Of a DNA stretch of 64,000 bases, positions 50,354 through 58,264 are shown piece by piece. Below the pieces are notes generated by a model. The model was not told where the DNA came from, did no database searches, and saw only the letters and a list, made by a program, of their open reading frames with translations. The position numbers and the translations under genes are program-made. Position 1 is the first letter of the stretch; each line of letters starts with the position of its first letter. Origin of the DNA: a candidate division FCPU426 bacterium (GTDB lineage: Bacteria > Oederibacteriota > Muellerivitia > Muellerivitales > Muellerivitaceae). The DNA lies in contig PLZG01000098.1 of the NCBI GenBank assembly GCA_003152075.1, forward strand, positions 124,001-188,000, in the 5' to 3' direction.

Positions 50354-53080
50354 GTGGCTTATATACCCATCACCTCCGAAGATGAAAAGGAAATGCTCAA
50401 GGTTATCGGCGTGAAGAAGGTCGATGACCTCTTCGCCGATGTCCCTTCCTCCCAAATATTGAAAAACGGCCTAAACGTGGCTCATGGGATGACCGAACCC
50501 GAACTCAAGCGCTGGTTCAACCTGATCGGCAAGAACAACCAGCCCGTTTCCGACCGTCCCTGCTTTTTAGGCGCGGGGCTTTACTATCACGAGGTTCCCG
50601 CGGCCGTGAAGGCCATGGTGACCCGGCCTGAGTTCCTCACTTCCTATACACCCTACCAGCCCGAAATTTCCCAAGGCACACTTCAAGTGCTCTTCGATTT
50701 TCAGACCTATATGGTGGAATTAACAGGGCTGGAAGTTTCCAATGCCTCCTTATATGACGGGGCCACGGCTGTGGCCGAGGCCGTGCTCCTGGGGCTTCGT
50801 GCCCGCAAAAACGGAAACCATATATTCCTTTCCCGAGCTTTGCACCCCGAATACCGGCAGACCATCGCAACTTACTTGGCTCCCAAAAATATTAAGATCA
50901 CTGAAATCCCACTGAAAGGCACGGAAACGGACCTCGCGGCCCTGGAGAAAATGATCACACCCGAGTCGGTGGTGGTGGTCCAATCCTCCAACTTCTTTGG
51001 AACCTTTGAGGAAGTTGAAAAAGCGGGGAAGATCTGCAAGGCCAAGAACGCCTTCTTCGTTCTGGCAGTTGCCGAGGCCATGAATCTCGCCATCATGCCT
51101 ACGCCGGGTTCCATGGGCGTGGATGCCTGCGCGGGAAGCGCCCAATCCTTTGGAAACATTCTGGCTTTCGGCGGGCCGCATGCCGGCTTTTTGACGGCCA
51201 AAATGGCCGATATCCGGCAGATGCCGGGCCGTATCGTGGGCGCCACCACCGACCGTGAAGGCCGCGAGGGGTTGGTTCTCACCTTCCAGGCGCGCGAACA
51301 GCATATCCGCCGTGAGCGGGCCATGAGCAACGTTTGCACCACCCAATCCCTTATGGCGAATTTCGCCTCGGCCTGGCTTTATTTCAAGGGCGGCATCGGC
51401 GCCCAGGAAGTGGCCAAGCAGGGCGTGGCCAACTCCCATTTCTTAGCTGAAGGCCTTACCAAACTTCCGGGTTTCAAGATCGAATCCACGCGATATTCCA
51501 ATGAGTTTGTGGTCAAGGCCCCCAAGCCCGGTTTCGCCGACTTCTTGGCCGAATGGGGCGTGGTGGCGCCTTATGACCTGTCGAAGGATTACCCTGAGTT
51601 CAAGGATTGCGTGCTGGTTTGCTGCACCGAAATGACCCAGGTGGAAGACCTGGAAAGCTTTCTTTCGGCTTGCGAGGAATTTTCAGGCTCGACCCACAAG
51701 GGCAAGGTGCATGAGAAGCCCAAGGCCCTGCCTTTCTGGATCGCCAACCGCCCGGCGCCGAACATCAAGGCCCACTTTGAGGTGGAGCTGATCCGCTATT
51801 ACACAACTTTGGCAAAGAAAAACTTCTGCATCGACTCGGGTTTTTATCCACTGGGTTCCTGCACCATGAAGTACAACCCTCGAGTGCATGAGGAAATCGC
51901 GTTTCACGACAACTGGGCCAATATCCATCCTGCCCAGCGGGAGGACGAGGTCCAGGGCGCGCTTCAAGTTGTCTATGAACTGGAACAATGGCTGAAGGAA
52001 GTCACGGGGTGCCACGCCCTCACGCTCCAGCCTGCGGCGGGAGCGCAGGGAGAATTAACGGCACTATTGATGGCCCGTAAATATTTCATCGATCGGGGGG
52101 AAACCCAAAGGGTCAATGTGATTGTTCCGGATTCTTCCCACGGCACCAACCCTGCTTCCGCCACCATGGCGGGCTGGAATACCGTTTCCATTCCCACGGA
52201 CGCCAGGGGAAACATCGATCTGGCGGCCCTGAAGACAAAAGTTGGAAAGGACACGGCAGTTTTGATGCTGACGAATCCCAGCACGCTGGGATTGTTCGAG
52301 GAACAGATTTTTGAAGTCGCTAAGGTAGTGCATGACGTGGGGGGTCTTCTTTATTATGACGGCGCCAATATGAACGCCATTGTGGGGATCTGCCGACCGG
52401 CGGATATGGGGTTCGACTTGGTGCATCTGAATCTGCATAAGACTTTTTCACAACCCCACGGCGGAGGCGGTCCGGGTTCGGGCCCGGTGGGCTGTACTAA
52501 GACACTTGAGCCTTACCTGCCCGAGCCGAGGGTCTTCAAGGAAGGGAACCGCTACTTCATGAAATCCGGGTCGCCCCAGTCCATTGGGCGCATGAAGAGC
52601 AACGTGGGAAACCATGGGGTTCTGGTGCGGTCGCTGGCCTATTGCAAGCGCAACGGCAAGGAAGGTTTGGAGCGGATTGGGCGAGTCGCGACCTTGAACG
52701 CCAATTATTTGCTCGCGCTTTTAAAGGACCACTACACGCTGGCCTTCGACCGCATCTGCAAGCATGAGTTTGTTTTTACCGCCGAGCCTCTGAAAAAACA
52801 ATATGGCATTTCGGCCCTGGACATCGCCAAACGCATGATCGACTTCAATTATCATCCACCCACCATTTATTTCCCGCTGGTGGTTCATGAGGCCATGATG
52901 TTCGAGCCCACGGAAACCGAAACCAAGGCCACCCTGGACGAGTTCGCTACCACGATGATCAAGATCCGCAAAGAAATGGAAACCAACCCCGATATCTTCA
53001 AGAACGCGCCTTATTCCACGCCCGTGTCCCGCTTGGATGAAGTCAAAGCGGTTAAAGAGCCGAAATTAGTGAAGAAATAA
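50354..53080 (+). CDS. gcvP: Glycine dehydrogenase (decarboxylating), fused GcvPA-GcvPB type
   Basis: 908 aa PLP enzyme that decarboxylates glycine and passes the aminomethyl group to GcvH. GTG 50354 has GGAG 5 bases upstream. Residues 1 to about 440 are like the GcvPA subunit of two-subunit enzymes (YIPITSEDEKEMLKVIGVKK, SLYDGATAVAEA, CCTEMTQVEDLESFL at its end). From about 460 on the sequence is like GcvPB (RYYTTLAKKNFCIDSGFYPL then GSCTMKYNP). The PLP lysine is Lys696 in HLNLHKTFSQPHGGGGPGSG. So this is one chain whose halves resemble the separate-subunit type rather than the classical 950 aa chain. Confidence 0.93.
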   Translation: MAYIPITSEDEKEMLKVIGVKKVDDLFADVPSSQILKNGLNVAHGMTEPELKRWFNLIGKNNQPVSDRPCFLGAGLYYHEVPAAVKAMVTRPEFLTSYTPYQPEISQGTLQVLFDFQTYMVELTGLEVSNASLYDGATAVAEAVLLGLRARKNGNHIFLSRALHPEYRQTIATYLAPKNIKITEIPLKGTETDLAALEKMITPESVVVVQSSNFFGTFEEVEKAGKICKAKNAFFVLAVAEAMNLAIMPTPGSMGVDACAGSAQSFGNILAFGGPHAGFLTAKMADIRQMPGRIVGATTDREGREGLVLTFQAREQHIRRERAMSNVCTTQSLMANFASAWLYFKGGIGAQEVAKQGVANSHFLAEGLTKLPGFKIESTRYSNEFVVKAPKPGFADFLAEWGVVAPYDLSKDYPEFKDCVLVCCTEMTQVEDLESFLSACEEFSGSTHKGKVHEKPKALPFWIANRPAPNIKAHFEVELIRYYTTLAKKNFCIDSGFYPLGSCTMKYNPRVHEEIAFHDNWANIHPAQREDEVQGALQVVYELEQWLKEVTGCHALTLQPAAGAQGELTALLMARKYFIDRGETQRVNVIVPDSSHGTNPASATMAGWNTVSIPTDARGNIDLAALKTKVGKDTAVLMLTNPSTLGLFEEQIFEVAKVVHDVGGLLYYDGANMNAIVGICRPADMGFDLVHLNLHKTFSQPHGGGGPGSGPVGCTKTLEPYLPEPRVFKEGNRYFMKSGSPQSIGRMKSNVGNHGVLVRSLAYCKRNGKEGLERIGRVATLNANYLLALLKDHYTLAFDRICKHEFVFTAEPLKKQYGISALDIAKRMIDFNYHPPTIYFPLVVHEAMMFEPTETETKATLDEFATTMIKIRKEMETNPDIFKNAPYSTPVSRLDEVKAVKEPKLVKK

Positions 53081-53174
53081 CCTTTTTCACTTACCCTTCT
53101 TTGCAATTTTTCCCGTGAAAAGACTAAAATTAACCCGGATTCCGATTTTCTAAATTAAATTCCAGGCGGTCACT

Positions 53175-53498
53175 ATGGCTGAAAAAGATTATATGAAGCT
53201 GACAGGAAATTATTATTTTGACCCTGTCAAAAAAACGATCCTTAAAAAGCAGGGAGGAAGCTTCAGCTTTGTCCTTCACGACCGAAGGAGGGGCCATCGT
53301 CCCGTTTCCAAAGACCGGCGTTCCCGTATGGAATCCATGCCAATCCACCTGAAGCCCATGACCCAGAGTCTTTTTTGGGACGCGGAAGGCAAGAACGTCT
53401 ATAAGAAAATCGGCGGGAACTACGTTCTTTATTCAAAGGATCGGCGCAAGTCCGGGGGGGCTAGTCCGACGGGGAATGACAGGCGAACCAAAGCCTAA
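53175..53498 (+). CDS. Small protein with an internal repeat (DRR motif), unknown
   Basis: 107 aa, not recognised. ATG 53175 follows AGGCGG. Two units repeat: YYFDPVKKTILKKQGGSFSF then VLHDRR, and LFWDAEGKNVYKKIGGNYVL then YSKDRR. Each is a short stretch, probably a beta hairpin with KK-x-GG, ending in a basic DRR. The tails between and after are Arg/Lys-rich (GHRPVSKDRRSR, GNDRRTKA). No signal peptide or membrane segment. The basic DRR motifs could bind nucleic acid or phosphate; this is speculation. The end overlaps the convergent LOG-like gene by 4 bases. Confidence 0.7.
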   Translation: MAEKDYMKLTGNYYFDPVKKTILKKQGGSFSFVLHDRRRGHRPVSKDRRSRMESMPIHLKPMTQSLFWDAEGKNVYKKIGGNYVLYSKDRRKSGGASPTGNDRRTKA

Positions 53499-54280
53499 AT
53501 TTTCCGCTCGAACAAGAAAAATTTAGGGCGGGTCATGGTTTTGTAAGTGAGGCCAAAGGGTTTTAATGTGTGCCGCCGAATATAAGAGGACACTTCTTTC
53601 GGGGAATCTGAAACAAAAATACGGTCGATATCCGCCTGGTCAATGGCGCCTTCCTTTAGCATGGATTGCTTGAACATTCCCAACAATGGCGCCCAATAGC
53701 GCTTTCCCATCAAGATAATCGGAAATTGCTTCATCTTGCCCGTTTGGACCAGGGTGGCAATCTCAAAAAACTCGTCCGCGGTGCCGAATCCGCCCGGCAT
53801 GGCAATGAAGGCGTAGGAATATTTTGCCAACATTAATTTGCGGATGAAGAAGTACCTGAACTCCAGCCACAAATCCACGTAGGGATTGGGTTTCTGTTCC
53901 TTTGGCAGGATGATGTTGCAGCCCACCGAACGGCCTCCGGCTTCTTTGGCGCCGCGATTAGCCGCTTCCATCAAGCCCGGTCCACCGCCAGTCATAACCG
54001 TGAAACCCAGCCGGGCTATTTGGGAGCCGACTTGACGAGTGAGCTTGTAATAGGGATGGTTTTCCCCGAAACGGGCCGAGCCGAAAATGGTGACGCAAGG
54101 CCCCGCGAAGTGGAGGCCCCGATAACCCCGGAGGCACTCGAAAAAAATACGGAAAAGCTGGCGCAGTTCCTCCAACCGGGAATGGGGGCCCGCCAGAAGA
54201 TGGCGCTCATGGGCATCACGGCTGGTTTTTCCCCAGAGGGATTTGGAGGTATGTTTTTTTTTGATGGGTTCTTTTTTCAA
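53495..54280 (-). CDS. TIGR00730/LOG family Rossmann-fold protein
   Basis: 261 aa. The diagnostic motifs are GGGPGLMEAANRGAKEAGG and MPGGFGTADEFFE (the PGGxGTxxE motif), with VTIFGSARFGENHPYYKL at the start of the fold. These proteins are nucleoside 5'-monophosphate phosphoribohydrolases or related; those that act on AMP derivatives give cytokinin-like bases. It has an N-terminal extension of about 60 residues and a C-terminal 40. It lies 8 bases after the PilZ gene on the same strand, so they are probably co-transcribed. The exact substrate cannot be told. Confidence 0.9.
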   Translation of the reverse strand: MKKEPIKKKHTSKSLWGKTSRDAHERHLLAGPHSRLEELRQLFRIFFECLRGYRGLHFAGPCVTIFGSARFGENHPYYKLTRQVGSQIARLGFTVMTGGGPGLMEAANRGAKEAGGRSVGCNIILPKEQKPNPYVDLWLEFRYFFIRKLMLAKYSYAFIAMPGGFGTADEFFEIATLVQTGKMKQFPIILMGKRYWAPLLGMFKQSMLKEGAIDQADIDRIFVSDSPKEVSSYIRRHTLKPFGLTYKTMTRPKFFLFERKI

Positions 54281-54288
54281 AAGTGGGG

Positions 54289-54642
54289 TTATTTCGTCTC
54301 GACCTTATCGAGATAAGCCTGGAGGTCTTCCTTGTCCTCGATGGCCATGAGCATCAGGCGAAGACCGGCGCCTTTAGGATTGGCCCAGACGACTTCTGCA
54401 AAGGCGAATAATTGCTTTGATTTTTCTGGCATGGAAACATCCAGGCGGATGATATCCCCGACATGGGCGGCTTTTTCGGTTTTGATATACATTCCGTCCA
54501 GGCTCAAGTCCTTCGCCAGGGCTGTTTTTCCTTTTAAGTCTTTCAATTCCTTTGGGTCCTCGACCAGGCGGTATTGGACGGGAATTTTCACGGGTTTTCT
54601 GGTGTTGGAACGGCGTTCCAGGAATGATTCGTTGTCGGGCAT
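54289..54642 (-). CDS. PilZ-domain protein (c-di-GMP binding)
   Basis: 117 aa, a single PilZ domain. The c-di-GMP motif is complete: Arg11-x3-Arg15 in ERRSNTRKP and D45-x-S-x-x-G in KDLSLDGMYI. The usual later strand (FAEVVWANPKGAGLRLM) follows. AAGGA lies 5 bases before ATG 54642, and TGGTAAAAT about 22 bases upstream is an extended -10 type box, here giving a normal short leader. No diguanylate cyclase is in the window. Confidence 0.9.
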   Translation of the reverse strand: MPDNESFLERRSNTRKPVKIPVQYRLVEDPKELKDLKGKTALAKDLSLDGMYIKTEKAAHVGDIIRLDVSMPEKSKQLFAFAEVVWANPKGAGLRLMLMAIEDKEDLQAYLDKVETK

Positions 54643-54843
54643 AGGGATCCTTTAGATTTTGAAAATTTTACCATAAATCAGGCTCCGTCAGACAAGACTT
54701 GAATCATGCAATGCTTGTCATTCTGGGGCCGGTTTAGCGAGGGACATTCTGAAAATAAACGCTTTTTGGTAAGATGATTTGCTTTTGAGGCAAAAGAACG
54801 GCCGGTGAGCCGGCTTAAAATTTAGCGGTCTGTTAAGGAATCC

Positions 54844-55197
54844 ATGTTCGTTTCCGTCACCCGGTTAAAGCTTAAAAATTTTTTTAGTTTATGGACATTT
54901 TTCACTAAAACCTCTTTCGCTTTTCGGCAGGCGCGGCGGGCAAAAGGCAACTTTTTCGCCGAAACACGGGGTTTCGGCGCTCTGACCTACTGCACCTTAA
55001 GCGGATGGGAATCGGAAAGCGCTATGCGAGCCTATCGGGACAACTGCGCTCATTTGAAAGCCATGAAGGTTTCCCGTTCCATCCCTGTCCTGCTTCAATC
55101 CGCCCATTTTGAATTACTGGAAAAACCCTCCTGGAATGAAGCATTGAAACGAATGGAAGCTGATCCCCAATCGATTAAATTTGGCAACCCAGCATGA
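54844..55197 (+). CDS. Dimeric alpha-beta-barrel protein (antibiotic biosynthesis monooxygenase-like)
   Basis: 117 aa, one small domain. AAGGA lies 5 bases before ATG 54844. VSVTRLKLKN, RQARRAKG, and GWESESAMRAYRDNCAHLKAM match the shape of ABM/DUF3291-like dimeric ferredoxin-like barrels (a V-x-x-TRL strand, a QA-x-x-A-x-G turn and a W-x-E-x-x-AM-x-x-Y-R helix). Some of these bind heme or act as monooxygenases; many are uncharacterised. It precedes lipA by 67 bases. Function unproven. Confidence 0.65.
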   Translation: MFVSVTRLKLKNFFSLWTFFTKTSFAFRQARRAKGNFFAETRGFGALTYCTLSGWESESAMRAYRDNCAHLKAMKVSRSIPVLLQSAHFELLEKPSWNEALKRMEADPQSIKFGNPA

Positions 55198-55264
55198 AAA
55201 CCTCACCCAAAGGCCCAAATGTCAGTCTACAAATAGCCTTTTTTCGATTATCCTTATCCCGTTT

Positions 55265-56155
55265 ATGACTAATCCAACTTCAATCATAACTCAACTTCCG
55301 ACGCCTTCTTTCCTCATCAACCCCCACCCCAAGCACGTTTTTCGGGAAGCCATCGCCAAGCTCCCCATGAACGGCGTGAACACCATCTGCGAGGAAGCCA
55401 AATGTCCAAACCGGGGTGAATGCCTGCCCCACCACGGGACGATTTCCATTATGGTCATGGGTTCCATCTGCACCCGGGGATGTCCCTTTTGCGCGGTGAC
55501 CACGGGAAAGCCCTTGGCTCTCGACCCCGGCGAACCCCAGAAGGTCGTGGAAATCGCGAGGGCCTTAAATGTGCGGTACCTGGTGATGACCTCCCCCAAC
55601 CGGGATGAATTGGAGGACGGAGGAGCCTCACAGTTCGTGAAAATTGTAACGGCCCTGCGGGAATTCAACCCCGCTCTCAAGATCGAGATTTTGGTTCCGG
55701 ATTTTCAAGGCAAGGAAAACTCGTTCGCGGGTCTTTTGAAAAACCCGCCGGATGTTCTGGCCCATGATCTCCAGACCGTTCCCAGGCTCTACGGGCCAAT
55801 TCGGCCCGGTGCTGAATATGGGAGGTCCCTCAATCTTTTCCGTTGGTTCAATGGCAAGGCCGACACTTCCAAGGTGATGCTGAAGGCGGGGCTCATGGTG
55901 GGTTTCGGGGAGAGGGAAGAAGAAGTCATGGAAGTGCTTTCGGACGCGGCCCAAGCGGGCGTGAAATTTTTCACGATTGGCCAGTATCTGAAGCCGCCCG
56001 GATCGACTTTGGAAGTTACCGAATATGTTCCCTTGGAACGCTACCAACGGTTCACCCAATTTGGGAAAAGCCTGGGACTCATGGTGCAAGCCAGCCCGCT
56101 TACCCGTTCCAGTTATTTAGCCGATCGGTTGGCTTCTGGTTCAAAAGAGGTATAA
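55265..56155 (+). CDS. lipA: Lipoyl synthase
   Basis: 296 aa radical-SAM enzyme inserting two sulfurs into octanoyl groups on GcvH and other carriers. The radical-SAM cluster cysteines are Cys69, Cys73 and Cys76 in CTRGCPFC. The auxiliary cluster has Cys42, Cys47 and Cys53 in NTICEEAKCPNRGEC. The C-terminal SSYLAD contains the conserved Ser-Ser. ATG 55265 is chosen: the frame runs back to a TTG at 55181, but the extra residues overlap the previous gene and are not family-like. No good ribosome site is visible. It completes the lipoylation set with the LipM/LplA-like gene at 35024. Confidence 0.96.
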   Translation: MTNPTSIITQLPTPSFLINPHPKHVFREAIAKLPMNGVNTICEEAKCPNRGECLPHHGTISIMVMGSICTRGCPFCAVTTGKPLALDPGEPQKVVEIARALNVRYLVMTSPNRDELEDGGASQFVKIVTALREFNPALKIEILVPDFQGKENSFAGLLKNPPDVLAHDLQTVPRLYGPIRPGAEYGRSLNLFRWFNGKADTSKVMLKAGLMVGFGEREEEVMEVLSDAAQAGVKFFTIGQYLKPPGSTLEVTEYVPLERYQRFTQFGKSLGLMVQASPLTRSSYLADRLASGSKEV

Positions 56156-56248
56156 AAAAGCTTTTTACTACGAAGTGTTCGAAGTAAAATTTTAAAATTT
56201 TTTTAATAAAGGGAACGCTCAAGGATTAGCTTTTCACCCTCACCCCGA

Positions 56249-56271
56249 CCCTCTCCCCTCTAGGGAGAGGG
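56249..56271. repeat. Short hairpin repeat CCCTCTCCC-GGGAGAGGG
   Basis: A perfect 9-base stem with loop CTCTA inside the 265-base gap after lipA. It is preceded by TCACCCTCACCCCGA, the usual company of this kind of dispersed element. The rest of the gap shows no gene; CGAGGAG at 56409-56415 is the ribosome site of the next gene. Confidence 0.6.
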
Positions 56272-56420
56272 GGAGAAGTTTAAATAAACTAGTTTCCCTC
56301 GCCCCTTGGCCGTGGTTTTGCGGGTATTTAGGGGGTTCTCCCTATGAGTTCTTTCAGGGAGATGGGTGCTGTCGCAGCTGATATGTAGAGAGGCCCTTAA
56401 AAAATATCGAGGAGATAGAA

Positions 56421-56732
56421 ATGAAAAAGCTTTTGTCAATGATGATGATTTTGGCTTTTTTGGTGAGCTGCGCCAGTTGGGCCCGCAAAAAAAGTTCGGA
56501 TGAAACGGATTCATCGGGTAAAAGTTCCAAACACCATTCCCACAAAAAAGGCTCGAAGGGTTCCAAAGGGGCCAAATCCAAGAGCGAAGAGGGATTCAAT
56601 ACGGAAAGCGAGATCAGCAAAACTAATATGACCTTTGATTTTAAGGATGATCAAAAGGGAAAAAGGAAGGGGAAATCCAAAAAGAAAAAAGCTGAAGAGT
56701 CCTCCGATATACCGATCGAAGATTCCAAATAA
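56421..56732 (+). CDS. Small Lys/Ser-rich lipoprotein
   Basis: 103 aa. GAGGAG lies 6 bases before the ATG. The signal peptide ends in a lipobox with Cys17 (FLVSC). The rest is highly charged and disordered: KHHSHKKGSKGSKGAKSKSE and DDQKGKRKGKSKKKKAEE. It carries a strong positive charge next to the membrane, which might bind cell wall or lipopolysaccharide phosphates; this is guesswork. The next gene starts 4 bases after its stop. Function not recognised. Confidence 0.7.
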   Translation: MKKLLSMMMILAFLVSCASWARKKSSDETDSSGKSSKHHSHKKGSKGSKGAKSKSEEGFNTESEISKTNMTFDFKDDQKGKRKGKSKKKKAEESSDIPIEDSK

Positions 56733-56736
56733 ATCT

Positions 56737-57060
56737 ATGATCCATTCGGATTCGATGCACCAGATTACCCTCTATACCGCCCAACAAAAGCCAGTCTTGG
56801 AAGGAGACTTAAGAGTTTTCGCCGTCCAAGGATTGCGCAATCTGGCTGGCCGCTTTCCGGGTCTTAAAATCGTGAATCATGCCCTTTATCCTAACCGAGT
56901 TGAGATGCTGCTAGATTTTCAAAGGCTGGACGAAGACGTGCAGAGGGTTGTTCAATCTTTCAAATCGGAAGTTAAATATCTCGCTAAAAAAAAAGGTTTC
57001 GCGGACGATAGTTTATGGCAGTGGAATTACGAGGATAATTGGGTGTTACCGGGTCGGTAA
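56737..57060 (+). CDS. Domesticated or relic Y1/REP-type transposase-fold protein
   Basis: 107 aa from ATG 56737 (ATG 56755 also possible). The block NHALYPNRVEMLLDFQRLDE then DVQRVVQSFKSE and LWQWNYEDNWV follows the layout of REP-associated tyrosine transposases, where MPNHVHLLL, a QSFKS helix and W-x-x-x-Y/FxD occur in that order. The catalytic His pair is replaced (NRVE for NHVH), and the region with the nucleophilic Tyr is absent. So at most the DNA-binding fold remains. The frame is intact. The match is by eye and needs a profile search. It lies 4 bases after the Lys-rich lipoprotein gene. Confidence 0.5.
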   Translation: MIHSDSMHQITLYTAQQKPVLEGDLRVFAVQGLRNLAGRFPGLKIVNHALYPNRVEMLLDFQRLDEDVQRVVQSFKSEVKYLAKKKGFADDSLWQWNYEDNWVLPGR

Positions 57061-57183
57061 AGACCCCAAATTGAATTTACCGCCTCTTGCAATACCCCCC
57101 CTAGTTATGTAACTCTCAGCTATCTCTCCACGTATCTATGGGGGTCACCTTAGCAGGTGAATTTAAAATTTTCGGAGGTAGTC

Positions 57184-57579
57184 ATGAGGAAGTTGATAGT
57201 TTTGATGGGTGTTTTGGCCATGGCTCTCATGGTTGGACGGGTTTTTGCGGATGATATGGGCGGCATGAAAATGGATAAGAAAGAGGCTGCCGCCAAGAGC
57301 ATGAAATATGAAGTGGTGGATGTGGCTTGCTACGCGAAAGAAGGAGCCAAGGGCGAGAAGCATAAAGAATGCGCCGTTAAGTGCATCAGTGGCGGCGGCG
57401 AATTGGCCCTTCTCAGCAAGGGAAAGCTTTATATTCCGGTGGACGCTGATTTCAAATCCGCCCGCGAACAGTTTGTTTCAAAAGCCGGCGAGTCGGTTGA
57501 AGTGACCGGAACGGTGATCAGCAAGGGTGGAGTCAATTACCTGAAGATCAGCGGTGATGATAAGAAAGACGCCAAGTAA
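57184..57579 (+). CDS. Secreted Cys-containing small protein, OB-like, unknown
   Basis: 131 aa from ATG 57184, with GGAGG 5 bases upstream. Residues 1-22 form a signal peptide (ending VFADD). A Met/Asp-rich start (DDMGGMKMDKKE) could bind copper or other metals. The core KYEVVDVACYAKEGAKGEKH followed by KECAVKCISGGGELALLSKG has three cysteines (C, then CxxxC) and continues as VTGTVISKGGVNYLKIS, which looks like the closing strands of an OB fold. Similar small proteins are known from many genomes without a set function. A strong terminator follows. Confidence 0.75.
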   Translation: MRKLIVLMGVLAMALMVGRVFADDMGGMKMDKKEAAAKSMKYEVVDVACYAKEGAKGEKHKECAVKCISGGGELALLSKGKLYIPVDADFKSAREQFVSKAGESVEVTGTVISKGGVNYLKISGDDKKDAK

Positions 57580-57604
57580 TTTCGATTTTTTTAAATGAAT
57601 TTGG

Positions 57605-57637
57605 AAAGCCCCGAGAACCCTCCCGGGGCTTTTTTTT
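57605..57637 (+). terminator. Rho-independent terminator shared by the convergent gene ends
   Basis: AAGCCCCG and CGGGGCTT pair around AGAACCCTC, then a run of T. It ends the secreted protein gene and overlaps the last codon of pncA on the other strand. Confidence 0.9.
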
Positions 57638-58184
57638 ATTCTTTTGTGATTTCATCTGAACGAATTAGTGTGATTCCCGCGTGGGCCATTTCTTTCAGGG
57701 CTTTTTCGCCATCGCCGGGTTTCTTATTGACGGCCGCCACGGCATCCTCCACCACGAAGGTTTCGAAGCCGACCTTGTCTGCGTCCAGGGCGGTGGCCTT
57801 CACGCAGTAGTCTGTGGCCAGGCCGGCGATGTAAAGATCGGTCACTTCTTCCTCTTTGAGAAACTCCCCCAAGTCAGCGCTGGTAGCCTCAAAGGCCGAA
57901 TAACCATTGTCTTTGTTTCGGGTTCCCTTTAGGAATATCTTTTTAATCTTGGACGCGTTCAGTTTGGGGTGGAAATCCGCGCCGGAGGTGTTCTGCACGC
58001 AGTGGGGCGGCCATTTTTTGAAGTGGACCGTGTTCTTAGGGTGCCAGTCCTTAGAGGCGATAACTAGAGGGAAAGAATCCATCAAATTGTTAATAACTGG
58101 CACGACCTTATCCCCTTCGGGGACCGCCAAGGTTCCGCCGGGGCAAAAGTCGTTTTGGACATCCACTATAAGGAGTGCCTTCAT
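57636..58184 (-). CDS. pncA: Nicotinamidase
   Basis: 182 aa isochorismatase-fold enzyme that hydrolyses nicotinamide to nicotinate. Catalytic triad: Asp8 (VDVQNDF), Lys86 (FLKGTR) and Cys127 (GLATDYCVKATALDA). Metal ligands: Asp46, His48 and His54 in SKDWHPKNTVH. GGAGG lies 5 bases before ATG 58184; the TTG at 58196 overlaps it. It lies 71 bases after pncB on the same strand, so the two probably work and are expressed together. Confidence 0.96.
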   Translation of the reverse strand: MKALLIVDVQNDFCPGGTLAVPEGDKVVPVINNLMDSFPLVIASKDWHPKNTVHFKKWPPHCVQNTSGADFHPKLNASKIKKIFLKGTRNKDNGYSAFEATSADLGEFLKEEEVTDLYIAGLATDYCVKATALDADKVGFETFVVEDAVAAVNKKPGDGEKALKEMAHAGITLIRSDEITKE

Positions 58185-58196
58185 TGAAACCTCCAA

Positions 58197-58264
58197 GTCG
58201 GCAGTTCACAGACGAGGCATTTTATCCAATCCCGCTAAATGTTAGCTGTCGGCTGTCAACTGCC
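58197..58264. repeat. Inverted repeat between pncB and pncA
   Basis: GGCAGTTCACAG at 58200-58211 faces CTGTCAACTGCC at 58253-58264. The inner word GTTAGCTGTCGGCTGTCAAC resembles the CAGCC palindrome before nadE (33947-33979). Confidence 0.45.

Noticed and set aside
56300-56410. Leader with GGGGGTTCTCCC and TTTCAGGGAGA before the Lys-rich lipoprotein as a riboswitch
   Set aside because: Short hairpins are possible, but nothing matches a known class, and no second copy in the window supports it.
57090-57155. Possible riboswitch or regulatory fold with TACCCCCC and TGGGGGT arms before the secreted Cys protein
   Set aside because: The arms pair, but I recognise no aptamer consensus and the interior is unstructured by eye.
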